From the NCBI GenBank assembly GCA_017303755.1, contig JAFLBS010000010.1, forward strand, positions 59,795 to 123,794: a stretch of 64,000 nt of DNA, read 5' to 3'. The DNA comes from Flavobacteriales bacterium (lineage in GTDB: Bacteria; Bacteroidota; Bacteroidia; Flavobacteriales; Flavobacteriaceae). The notes below the pieces were generated by a model that was not told where the DNA came from, did not search any database, and saw nothing but the letters and a program-made list of their open reading frames with translations. The translations under genes and the position numbers were made by a program. Below, one piece after another: positions 26,317 to 34,878 of the stretch. Positions within the stretch are counted from its first letter, which is position 1; every line of letters starts with the position of its first letter.

Positions 26317-27819
26317 ATGAAGAAACTATTACTCTCTCTATTTTTACTAGTAAACACAACCTTAACGTTTGCACAAATTGCATTTTCGAGTATTTCAACT
26401 TCAAACATTACCAGTACATCGGCAAGTTTGAATGCTTATGTGACAATTAATTGTGCCAATGGTGGAAACTTTCATGCGCAATTTTCAACCAATGCGTCTT
26501 TTACTCCCAACACCAATGCTCCTGGTGGATCAGCGTTCGTATCGTACCCAAGAACAATCAACATTTCAGGATTGACTCCAGGCACTACTTACTATTGGAG
26601 GTATTATGGCAATTTAGGAACGAATTGCAATCCAACTGTTGTGTATTCACCAACGCAATCGTTCACAACTTTACCAGCAAGTCTTCCTCCAACTATTCAG
26701 AACATCACTATCGATGCTAACAACACTAGTGCCAATATCAATTATTCACTCATTGCCAACAGCGATTCAGCAACCTCAATTGTGAAATATGGACTTACTG
26801 ATACTTCACTTACAAGTCAAGTAACAGGCGGTTCTGCTACAGGTTCTACCAACACTCCTGCAACAGGTTATTTAACTGGATTGACACCAAATACTACCTA
26901 TTATTACCAAATTGAAGCTACTAATTCAATTGGTACAACAGTTTCTCCTGTAGGATCATTTACTACAACAAACAGCACTCCAAATAGTTTAGTGGCGGAA
27001 TACAATTTCAACAATACGATGCAAAACACTAACGGAAGTAATCCTTTTAGCACAACCAATGGAGTTTCATTTGCTACAGATCGTAACGGAAATCCAAATA
27101 GTGCTTTGAATATCACTAATACAGGAAGTAGCGCAACTATAACAAATCTTCCCTACGCATCATCTGCGCGAACGGTATCGCTTTGGGTAAAAATGAACAC
27201 GTTCAATGCCAATTTTAACTTTATTTATTGCTACGGAACGGCTACCAACTATAATGGTGCATATTTTAACCCAAATAATTTGTATCATTTTGCTATAGGA
27301 AACAGTCATGCTTTTGCGGTAACCAATTCAACTGACTGGACTCACTTTGTATTTGTATACAATGGAACTCAATCTAAAATCTACAAAAACGGAGTATTGC
27401 TTAGTTCAGCTGCTTTGACTGTCAACACTCAAAACAACAACAACATTTTTACTTTAGGTTTAACCGAACAAGGAGCTCAAAACTATTTTAATGGAGTTAT
27501 CGACGATCTGAAAATCTACAATTATGCCGTTTCAGATACTGATGCTACAAGTTTATACACCAACAATACACTAACAACTGAAAATTTCAACTCGCAAAAC
27601 CTTAAAGCTACAATCTACCCAAATCCAACTTCTAATACTTTCACCATCGAAATGGAAAACGAAGTTAAATCAGTAGAAATCTTTTCGATTCAAGGACAAA
27701 AAATGTTGACTTCGACTTCAAATGATATTAACGTTTCTAACTTATCAAAAGGAATGTATTTGGTTCGTATAGAAGATGAAAATAATGCTATTTCAACTCA
27801 AAAATTAATTGTTAAATAA
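26317..27819 (+). CDS. T9SS cargo protein: FN3 domains plus LamG-like domain
   Basis: 500 residues. Signal peptide (1-20, TLTFAQ), two fibronectin type III-like domains (about 22-115 and 120-215), then a concanavalin/LamG-3-like domain (about 225-420: LVAEYNFNNTMQN, TVSLWVKMN, WTHFVFVYNG, NGVIDDLKIYN), and a type A T9SS sorting domain (YPNPTSNTFTIEMENEV, VEIFSIQGQKML, NLSKGMYLVRIED) closely related to that of the protein at 25126. A carbohydrate-binding or adhesive role fits the LamG fold. The frame is open from 26221, but that region holds the direct repeat; the ATG at 26317 starts a signal peptide. Confidence 0.85.
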   Translation: MKKLLLSLFLLVNTTLTFAQIAFSSISTSNITSTSASLNAYVTINCANGGNFHAQFSTNASFTPNTNAPGGSAFVSYPRTINISGLTPGTTYYWRYYGNLGTNCNPTVVYSPTQSFTTLPASLPPTIQNITIDANNTSANINYSLIANSDSATSIVKYGLTDTSLTSQVTGGSATGSTNTPATGYLTGLTPNTTYYYQIEATNSIGTTVSPVGSFTTTNSTPNSLVAEYNFNNTMQNTNGSNPFSTTNGVSFATDRNGNPNSALNITNTGSSATITNLPYASSARTVSLWVKMNTFNANFNFIYCYGTATNYNGAYFNPNNLYHFAIGNSHAFAVTNSTDWTHFVFVYNGTQSKIYKNGVLLSSAALTVNTQNNNNIFTLGLTEQGAQNYFNGVIDDLKIYNYAVSDTDATSLYTNNTLTTENFNSQNLKATIYPNPTSNTFTIEMENEVKSVEIFSIQGQKMLTSTSNDINVSNLSKGMYLVRIEDENNAISTQKLIVK

Positions 27820-27821
27820 TC

Positions 27822-28148
27822 ATGAAAAAAACCATTATCCTCTTTTTCTTAGCATTAGGTTTAATGTCTATGAATGCACCCGCCAAAAAACACCGTTTTG
27901 GTTTATTAACTGAAATTACCGTTGCCGAAAAATTCGACATCAAAATTAAAAATGATTTAGACGATGAAGTCAGCGTAATCAATGCCGGAAGCGGCGGAAG
28001 TTACCGATTGACTAAAAACGCAACCACAACCATTAAAATGGAAGAAGGCGACAAATTGCACTATTACGAAAAAGGCAAAAAAGGCGCTTTAATCTTAACA
28101 GCAACCGCAGCAATGCACGGAAAAGTCCAACTATTAAGTAAAATATAA
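27822..28148 (+). CDS. Small exported protein of unknown function
   Basis: 108 residues with an N-terminal hydrophobic stretch (3-18) ending ALGLMSMNAPA, likely a signal peptide, and a mature part rich in beta-forming segments (KFDIKIKNDLDDEVSVINAG, ATTTIKMEEGDKLHYYEKG). It starts 2 bases after the stop of the LamG protein, so it is co-transcribed and may help its secretion or act with it. No family recognised. Confidence 0.7.
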   Translation: MKKTIILFFLALGLMSMNAPAKKHRFGLLTEITVAEKFDIKIKNDLDDEVSVINAGSGGSYRLTKNATTTIKMEEGDKLHYYEKGKKGALILTATAAMHGKVQLLSKI

Positions 28149-28178
28149 AAGTAAAGTAGTAGTTTTTTAAAGAAAATT

Positions 28179-28222
28179 CCGCTCAACTGAATTCATTTCT
28201 CCTTGGGCGGGTTTTTCGTTTT
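28179..28222 (+). terminator. Terminator after the LamG-protein unit
   Basis: CCGCTCAA (28179-28186) pairs with TTGGGCGG (28203-28210, one G-T pair) and is followed by GTTTTTCGTTTT. Confidence 0.65.
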
Positions 28223-28258
28223 GAAAAAAATACTATCTTGTTTCCCTATTCAACAACC

Positions 28259-29020
28259 ATGAAAACCATCAAAGCCATTGTAGTAGACGACGAAGAAAAC
28301 GCACGTTTAATCATCAAAAATTTTATTGCCGAATACTGTCCTTCTGTTGAAATCATCGACGAAGCTGAAGACGTAAAATCGGCCGTAAAACTCATCAATA
28401 AAAACCAAGTTGATTTGGTGTTTCTCGACATAGAAATGCCCAACGAAAACGGTTTTGCGCTTTTTGATTACTTCAACAAACCTACTTTCGAAACCATTTT
28501 TTGTACCGCGTATTCCGAATATGCCATCAAAGCTTTTGAAGTTTCAGCTACCGATTATTTACTAAAACCAATCGGATTAATTAAACTTAAAGAAGCCATC
28601 GAAAAAGTAGAAAATAAACTGGCCAATAAAATATCTAATTCTGATAATATCTCTGCTTTAAAAGAAAATTTAGTCGAAAAAGAAATCAAAAAAATCGGCA
28701 TTCTCATTGGCGACGGCATTGTTTTTATGGATTTGAACGACATTCTCTATTTTGAAGCCGAAGGTTCGTACACGACCATTCACCACAAAAACGGCACTGA
28801 CTTGACAGTAAAAAAGATCAAACATTTTGAAGATTTGTTAGCTAATGACAAACGATTTTTCCGCATTCATCGCTCGTATTTGATCAATGTTTCGCTCATC
28901 AAAAAATACAGCAAAAAAGACGGTTTATCAGTCACTTATGACGATCGAACCTTACTTCCCATTTCGCGTGAAAAAAAGGAAGAATTTGAAGAATTCATGC
29001 AACTCAACAACATTTTATAA
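28259..29020 (+). CDS. LytTR-family response regulator
   Basis: 253 residues from the ATG at 28259 (the frame is open from a TTG at 28238). The receiver domain has DDEEN near residue 10, phospho-acceptor Asp57 in VFLDIEMPNENG and Lys in LLKPIGLIKL. The LytTR domain (about 145-253) has ILYFEAEGSYTTIHH and FFRIHRSYLINVSLI. The stop codon shares its last base with the ATG of the LytS-type kinase at 29020, so the pair is translationally coupled. Together with the regulator at 11571 it is a candidate reader of the 21-bp-spaced repeats. Confidence 0.9.
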   Translation: MKTIKAIVVDDEENARLIIKNFIAEYCPSVEIIDEAEDVKSAVKLINKNQVDLVFLDIEMPNENGFALFDYFNKPTFETIFCTAYSEYAIKAFEVSATDYLLKPIGLIKLKEAIEKVENKLANKISNSDNISALKENLVEKEIKKIGILIGDGIVFMDLNDILYFEAEGSYTTIHHKNGTDLTVKKIKHFEDLLANDKRFFRIHRSYLINVSLIKKYSKKDGLSVTYDDRTLLPISREKKEEFEEFMQLNNIL

Positions 29021-31140
29021 TGAAGCATTGGTTGGTTTTTATTGGACTATTTTTCAGTCAACTTCTGTTGGCTCAAAACACCAATCCCGAACTCATCCAA
29101 CTTCAAAATCATCCTCAAAAAGACACTACGCGTTGCTTTTTACTCAACAAAGTGATTGAAGCCGAAAACGATCACAACATCTGGATTAAGTACAATCAAG
29201 AGCTTCAAAAAATAGCTTTAGATAATAGTAAAAAAAAGAACAACAAAACGCTAAAAAATACGTACATCAAATACTTATCCATTTCATACAACAACGATGG
29301 TGCGTATGAATTGTACAATGAGAAATACGATAAAGCCATTCTATTGTACAAAAAATCACTGCAAACGGCCAACTCCATTCAGCATCACATCGTGAGTTCT
29401 CTTTCGCTACAAAACATCGGAACTGCGTTTGATTATTTAGGCAAAATTGACAGTACGTTGGTGTACATGAAAAAAGCGCATCAATTTGCTTTACGTTCCA
29501 AAAACAAATCATCTATTGCCTATGTATTGACCGATTTGGGTTACGTCTACAACAATTTAGGCAACAACAATTTAGCCATAAAATACAATTTAGAAGCGTT
29601 GCCCTTGTTTGAAAAACTGAACGATTTGGAAGGTTTGGAACGCACCAATTTTGCTCTCGGACGGATTTTCGACAATCAAAACGATTATAAAACAAGCTGT
29701 TTGTATTATTTAAAATGCTTGGAAATCGATCGAAAAACCAATAATAAAGAGCGTTTAGGTTTAATTTTAAACAGCCTAGCAGCAACCAACACCAATCTAA
29801 ATTTAATAGACAAAGCACTGCAATTCAACAACGAAGCTTTTCAGTTGGCAACCGAAATGAACAATGAAGATTTTATTGCCACGGCTCACAAAAACTATGG
29901 AGATATTTATTTTAAGAGAAAGGAAAATGAGAAGGCAAAATCGAATTATTTAAAAGCCGAACAATTATTTAAAAAAATAAATAGTAGCATACATCTATCG
30001 AAAGTACAAATTAAGTTAGCAACCATTTTATTCCATCAAAATCAACTTTCGAAAGCCAAAGAATATGGATTAAAAGCCTATGAATTGGCTCAAAAAACCA
30101 ATTTCCCATCCGATCAAAAAAACGCTGCTGAAATTTTGAGTCAGATTTTTTCCAAAGAAAAAGACTTCCAAAACGCCTACAAATATAAATCCATTGCTTC
30201 TGATATTAGCGAGGAAATTTACTTTGACGAAAGCAAAGACATCGCCTTAAAAGCCACGTACCAGTACGAAACTGAAAAGAAAGAAGCTGCCATTAAAGCG
30301 CTCAATCAAAAAAATAAAATTGCCGAACTCGAGTCAAAAAAAAAGACAACAACTTTATATTTAGTGATATTATTTTTCACTGGAATCGCTACTACTGGTT
30401 ACGTTTTATTTTCTCGTTACAAGGAAAAAAAGAAAAACGAAATCCTTCAAAACCAACTTGCCGAAACCGAAAAACTTTTGGCTGCCGAGAAAAAAGTTAC
30501 CGAAAGCGAACTCAAAGCACTCAAAAGCCAGATGAATCCGCATTTCATCTTCAATGCCTTGAACAGTATTCAAATGCAATTCATGTACGGCGACAAACTC
30601 ACGGCCAACGAACAACTCAATAATTTTACTTACTTAACACGTCAAATTCTTGAAGTTTCAGGTAAAAAAAGCATTACTATTTCGGATGAAGTTGAAATTC
30701 TGACCAAGTACTTACAACTTGAGCAATTGCGTTTCAAAAAGGATTTTACTTTTTCTGTAACCGTTTCCAATACCATCGATGAAGATTACCACAAAATTCC
30801 GCCAATGCTGATTCAACCGATTGTAGAAAACAGTATCAAACACGGCTTATTACACCAAAAAGGCGATAAAAAAGTGACTGTTCATTTTGATATTGATGAA
30901 GAAGAAACGCATTTGATTTGTACGGTTGTTGACAACGGAATTGGTCGCGAAAAATCGGCCGAAATCAAAGCCAAAAACCATTCTACTCATAATTCGTTTT
31001 CCACTCAAGCCATTGAACAACGCTTGGAATTGCTCAATGAAAAACTGCAATTACCCGATTTAATTGCCTACAGTGATTTGGTTTCCAATGAAAACGAAGT
31101 CAATGGCACAAAAGTGGTCATAAAAATTCCGATTGTTTGA
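29020..31140 (+). CDS. TPR sensor histidine kinase, LytS/YehU type
   Basis: 706 residues. Signal peptide (1-18, SQLLLAQ), about six to seven TPR repeats (roughly 70-400), a coiled coil, one membrane segment (about 446-465), then a His_kinase (LytS/YehU) domain with LKSQMNPHFIFNALNSIQ (phospho-acceptor His508) and a HATPase with PIVENSIKHGLLHQ and VDNGIGREKS. This kinase class always works with LytTR regulators; its partner is the overlapping gene at 28259. Confidence 0.9.
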   Translation: MKHWLVFIGLFFSQLLLAQNTNPELIQLQNHPQKDTTRCFLLNKVIEAENDHNIWIKYNQELQKIALDNSKKKNNKTLKNTYIKYLSISYNNDGAYELYNEKYDKAILLYKKSLQTANSIQHHIVSSLSLQNIGTAFDYLGKIDSTLVYMKKAHQFALRSKNKSSIAYVLTDLGYVYNNLGNNNLAIKYNLEALPLFEKLNDLEGLERTNFALGRIFDNQNDYKTSCLYYLKCLEIDRKTNNKERLGLILNSLAATNTNLNLIDKALQFNNEAFQLATEMNNEDFIATAHKNYGDIYFKRKENEKAKSNYLKAEQLFKKINSSIHLSKVQIKLATILFHQNQLSKAKEYGLKAYELAQKTNFPSDQKNAAEILSQIFSKEKDFQNAYKYKSIASDISEEIYFDESKDIALKATYQYETEKKEAAIKALNQKNKIAELESKKKTTTLYLVILFFTGIATTGYVLFSRYKEKKKNEILQNQLAETEKLLAAEKKVTESELKALKSQMNPHFIFNALNSIQMQFMYGDKLTANEQLNNFTYLTRQILEVSGKKSITISDEVEILTKYLQLEQLRFKKDFTFSVTVSNTIDEDYHKIPPMLIQPIVENSIKHGLLHQKGDKKVTVHFDIDEEETHLICTVVDNGIGREKSAEIKAKNHSTHNSFSTQAIEQRLELLNEKLQLPDLIAYSDLVSNENEVNGTKVVIKIPIV

Positions 31141-31182
31141 AGCATTTGATTATTTTTACATTCCAATTGTAATATCAAATCA

Positions 31183-34044
31183 ATGTCACAAAAACGCCTT
31201 TTTCTGCTCGATGCATACGCTTTAATTTTCCGTGGTTATTATGCTTTCATCAAAAACCCACGCATCAACTCCAAAGGAATGGATACTTCAGCCATTATGG
31301 GTTTTATGAATTCATTAATGGATGTTATCAAACGCGAAAAACCCGATCATTTGGCCGTTGCTTTTGACAAAGGCGGAAGCGATTACCGCTACGAAATGTA
31401 CCAAGAATACAAAGCTCACCGCGACGAAACACCCGAAGCGATTAAAATTGCCGTTCCGTACATTCAGCAATTACTACAAGCTATGCACATTCCGATTATG
31501 GAAAAAGCAGGCTTTGAAGCCGACGATTTGATTGGAACCTTGGCCAAACAAGCTGAAAAAGAAGGTTACCAAGTATTTATGGTAACTCCCGATAAAGATT
31601 TTGCGCAATTGGTTTCCGAAAATATTTTTATGTACAAACCGGCTCGAATGGGCAACGACATTGAAATTTGGGGAATTCCAGAAGTGTTGGAAAAATTCGA
31701 AATTGAAAATCCATTGCAAGTCATCGATTTCCTCGGAATGATGGGCGACGCAGCCGATAATATTCCGGGTTTACCTGGCGTGGGCGAAAAAACAGCCAAG
31801 AAATTTCTAAAAGAATACGGTTCGTTAGAAAACCTTTTGGCCAATACTCACGAGCTCAAAGGCGCCATCAAAGATAAAATCGAAGCCAATGCCGAATTGG
31901 GATTATTATCCAAAAAGTTAGCTACTATCCTACTCGATTGTCCAGTCGAATTCAATGCTGAAGATTTCGAATTGTCCAAACCCGATATCGAAAAAACCGA
32001 TGCTTTGTTTCAAGAATTGGAATTCCGCCAAATGAAAACCCAATTCGATAAACTTTTCGGCACTGGAAAAGAATACGACGAAATCGACAGCAATGACAAT
32101 GGCAATGGCAATGGCAATGGCAAAAGTCAAATTCAAAAAAAACCAACTAAAAAAACCAACGAAGACCAGTTTGATTTGTTCGGATTTTCGGATGATGATT
32201 CTGATGAACCTAAACCGCATTCCTATTACGCTACTTTAGAAAATACCAATCATAATTATACTATTATTCAAGGTGAATTGGGCACCAAACTGTTTCTGCA
32301 AAATCTAATGCAGCAAACTTCTGTGTGTTTTGACACCGAAACTACCGGAATTGATGCGTTGAATGCTGAATTGGTCGGAATGTCATTTGCTTGGGAAAAA
32401 GGAAAAGCATTTTACGTTCCGTTTCCCGAAAATCAAGAAGAAGCACAAGTTTTAGCCGATAAATTCCAACCGTTTTTCGAAAACGAAGCGATTGAAAAAA
32501 TCGGTCAAAACATGAAATACGATTTGAAAATTTTGGCGAATTATAACATCACGGTCAAAGGCAAACTCTTTGACACCATGATTGCGCACTATTTAATCAA
32601 TCCTGATATGCGTCACAATATGGACGTGTTATCAGAAACGTATTTAAAATATTCCCCAAAATCCATAGAAACTTTAATTGGTAAAAAAGGGAAAAATCAA
32701 CTGTCGATGCGCGATGTTCCTTTGGAAGACATCAAAGAATACGCTGCCGAAGACGCCGATATTACTTTACAATTAAAAGAAGTATTCAGTCCGATTTTAG
32801 ACAAAGCCGAAACCAAAAAACTCTTTGAAGAAATCGAAATTCCACTCGTTCCCGTTTTGGCAGCAATGGAATCAGAAGGCATCAATTTGGATGTGAATTT
32901 CCTGAAATCAATGTCGACCGAAATGCAAAAGGAAATCAACGATTTTGAACAGAAAATCTACGAAACCGCGGGTGAGAAATTCAACTTGGCTTCTCCAAAA
33001 CAATTGGGCGATATTCTATTTGACAAACTCAAAATTGGTGGTGCCAAACAAAAGAAAACCAAAACGGGTCAGTACGCTACCGGCGAAGAAGTGTTGAGTT
33101 ATTTGGCGAATGAACACCAAATTGTAAAAGACATTTTGGAATGGCGTCAGATGGTGAAATTACAAAGCACTTATATTGAAGCATTACCAAATCAAGTCGA
33201 TAAAAAAACACATCGTGTTCACACCGATTACATGCAAACCGTTGCTGCAACAGGTCGTTTGAGTTCAAATAATCCAAACTTACAGAACATTCCGATTCGT
33301 ACCGAACGCGGACGATTGATTCGAAAAGCATTTATTGCGCGTGATGAAAATTACACGTTATTGTCTGCCGATTATTCGCAAATTGAACTCAGAATTATTG
33401 CAGCTTTATCAGGTGAAGAAAACATGATTAAGGCGTTTCAAAACCACGAAGACATCCACAGAAGTACTGCAGCCAAAGTGTTCAATGTTGGTCTAGACGA
33501 AGTAACCAAAGAACAACGTAGCAATGCCAAAACTGTCAACTTCGGAATCATTTATGGTGTTTCTGCCTTCGGATTGAGCAACCAAACATCCTTATCACGC
33601 AGCGAAAGTGCGGCTTTGATTGATGCGTACTACAAAACCTATCCAAAACTAAAATCGTACATGTCAGAACAAGTTGATTTTGCTCGACACAACGGTTACG
33701 TACAAACGGTTTTAGGAAGAAGACGTTACTTAAAAGACATCAATTCGGCTAACGCAGTTGTTCGTGGCGCGGCAGAAAGAAATGCGGTCAATGCTCCGAT
33801 TCAAGGTTCGGCGGCCGATATTATCAAAATTGCAATGATCAACATTCATAAAAAACTCACTTCTGAAAACTGGAAATCAAAAATGTTATTGCAAGTGCAT
33901 GATGAGCTAGTGTTTGACGTTCACAATTCGGAAATGGAAAAAATACAACCCATGATCAAACACGAAATGGAAAACGCCATTCAACTCGCCGTTCCATTAG
34001 AGGTAGAATTAGGTTTTGGAAAAGATTGGTTGGAAGCGCACTAA
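31183..34044 (+). CDS. polA: DNA polymerase I
   Basis: 953 residues with all three activities apparently intact. 5'-3' nuclease (1-290): FLLDAYALIFRGYYAF, AGFEADDLIGTLA, GDAADNIPGLPGVGEKTA. 3'-5' exonuclease (about 370-540): CFDTETTGID (the DxE pair), GQNMKYDLKIL, YAAEDADITL, so proofreading is kept. Polymerase: TGRLSSNNPNLQNIP, SADYSQIELRI (Asp of motif A), RSNAKTVNFGIIYG (O helix) and LQVHDELVFDV (motif C). The linker after the nuclease carries an Asn-Gly run coded by an AATGGC tandem. Cytoplasmic; repair and Okazaki-fragment processing. Confidence 0.97.
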   Translation: MSQKRLFLLDAYALIFRGYYAFIKNPRINSKGMDTSAIMGFMNSLMDVIKREKPDHLAVAFDKGGSDYRYEMYQEYKAHRDETPEAIKIAVPYIQQLLQAMHIPIMEKAGFEADDLIGTLAKQAEKEGYQVFMVTPDKDFAQLVSENIFMYKPARMGNDIEIWGIPEVLEKFEIENPLQVIDFLGMMGDAADNIPGLPGVGEKTAKKFLKEYGSLENLLANTHELKGAIKDKIEANAELGLLSKKLATILLDCPVEFNAEDFELSKPDIEKTDALFQELEFRQMKTQFDKLFGTGKEYDEIDSNDNGNGNGNGKSQIQKKPTKKTNEDQFDLFGFSDDDSDEPKPHSYYATLENTNHNYTIIQGELGTKLFLQNLMQQTSVCFDTETTGIDALNAELVGMSFAWEKGKAFYVPFPENQEEAQVLADKFQPFFENEAIEKIGQNMKYDLKILANYNITVKGKLFDTMIAHYLINPDMRHNMDVLSETYLKYSPKSIETLIGKKGKNQLSMRDVPLEDIKEYAAEDADITLQLKEVFSPILDKAETKKLFEEIEIPLVPVLAAMESEGINLDVNFLKSMSTEMQKEINDFEQKIYETAGEKFNLASPKQLGDILFDKLKIGGAKQKKTKTGQYATGEEVLSYLANEHQIVKDILEWRQMVKLQSTYIEALPNQVDKKTHRVHTDYMQTVAATGRLSSNNPNLQNIPIRTERGRLIRKAFIARDENYTLLSADYSQIELRIIAALSGEENMIKAFQNHEDIHRSTAAKVFNVGLDEVTKEQRSNAKTVNFGIIYGVSAFGLSNQTSLSRSESAALIDAYYKTYPKLKSYMSEQVDFARHNGYVQTVLGRRRYLKDINSANAVVRGAAERNAVNAPIQGSAADIIKIAMINIHKKLTSENWKSKMLLQVHDELVFDVHNSEMEKIQPMIKHEMENAIQLAVPLEVELGFGKDWLEAH
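32098..32121 (+). repeat. AATGGC hexamer x4 within polA
   Basis: Four perfect AATGGC units coding Asn-Gly repeats in the linker between the nuclease and exonuclease domains. Unit gain or loss would keep the frame. The same hexamer occurs about 2.5 times at 61468-61482. Confidence 0.85.
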
Positions 34045-34050
34045 TTTAGT

Positions 34051-34080
34051 GTACAGTGTTCAGTCGCAGTGTTCAGTTTG
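34051..34080 (+). repeat. Degenerate CAGTGTTCAGT tandem after polA
   Basis: ACAGTGTTCAGT, CGCAGTGTTCAGT follow each other in the polA-34132 gap; similar CAGT words recur at 59334-59352. Confidence 0.55.
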
Positions 34081-34119
34081 CATTAGTTGAAATAACAAAC
34101 TGTAATTAAATATTTTCCC

Positions 34120-34127
34120 TACTTTTG
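34120..34127 (+). promoter_or_regulatory. -7 promoter element of PnuC-like gene
   Basis: TACTTTTG, exact TAnnTTTG match, 4 bases before the ATG at 34132, implying a very short leader or a start slightly downstream. Confidence 0.45.
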
Positions 34128-34131
34128 CTCT

Positions 34132-34866
34132 ATGGCGATACTTTCCCTATCCGAAAAAAACCTGCAACGAATCAAATCGATAACCAATAGTAATTATTTG
34201 GATGTTATAGGATTGATTATTGTACTTACGGCTTCTTTTTCGTTGGGTTACCACAACACCGAATATAAATTTTCGTTTCTAGGAAAAAACTATATTTTCT
34301 TTTTAGGCTATGTTTCGATACTAAACACGGGGTTTTCTATGATGGGAAATCGATTGGTTACAAAGAAAAACAACATCGGAAACCTAATCACGACATGCAA
34401 TACTTTTTTAAGTGGTTCAATCGATTATTTGCTCGGAAATAAAGGCGCAATCTTAACGTATCCAATCTCTTTTATTGCCAACTTTTTGGTGTTTAAGGCA
34501 TGGCGTAAAAGTCGGGTTTTACGTGCCATCGATTTTATTTTTTACAGAAATATTGTCTTAGGTTTGTTCTTTTCATTAGTGTTGAACTACATTGCGTTTA
34601 CTACTTTTTCAGATAAAGCCATCGATTGGAAATTGTTTTTTGCCGTAGCTATTCCTGCCGGAATTACCTTTGGTGGCACTTTCAACACCGCACGAATGTA
34701 TCCTGATAATTGGTTTATCTGGCAATTGTACAATTTGACCAAAATCATTCAAAACCTAATGTTGTTCAACATAGCCAATACTGCTAAATATACTTTTTAT
34801 TTCTTCAATGCCATCATCGGTTACATCACTTGGAACGACGACAAGAAAAAAGGAAGTTTGAAATAG
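34132..34866 (+). CDS. PnuC-like membrane transporter
   Basis: 244 residues with about seven membrane segments. The last third (YPDNWFIWQLYNLTKIIQNL, then NTAKYTFYFFNAIIGYITW) resembles the C-terminal part of PnuC-type vitamin transporters, where W/N residues line the substrate site. PnuC carriers move nicotinamide riboside by facilitated diffusion, and relatives move thiamine or riboflavin; the substrate cannot be told here. No phosphorylating kinase gene is adjacent. It could also be an unrelated small membrane protein. Confidence 0.55.
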   Translation: MAILSLSEKNLQRIKSITNSNYLDVIGLIIVLTASFSLGYHNTEYKFSFLGKNYIFFLGYVSILNTGFSMMGNRLVTKKNNIGNLITTCNTFLSGSIDYLLGNKGAILTYPISFIANFLVFKAWRKSRVLRAIDFIFYRNIVLGLFFSLVLNYIAFTTFSDKAIDWKLFFAVAIPAGITFGGTFNTARMYPDNWFIWQLYNLTKIIQNLMLFNIANTAKYTFYFFNAIIGYITWNDDKKKGSLK

Positions 34867-34878
34867 TTCTAAAATTGT

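Noticed and set aside
28192-28223. TTCATTTCT and TTCGTTTTG upstream of the LytTR regulator at 28259 as a fifth repeat pair
   Set aside because: Spacing is 23 bp and the bases belong to the hairpin and tail of a terminator.
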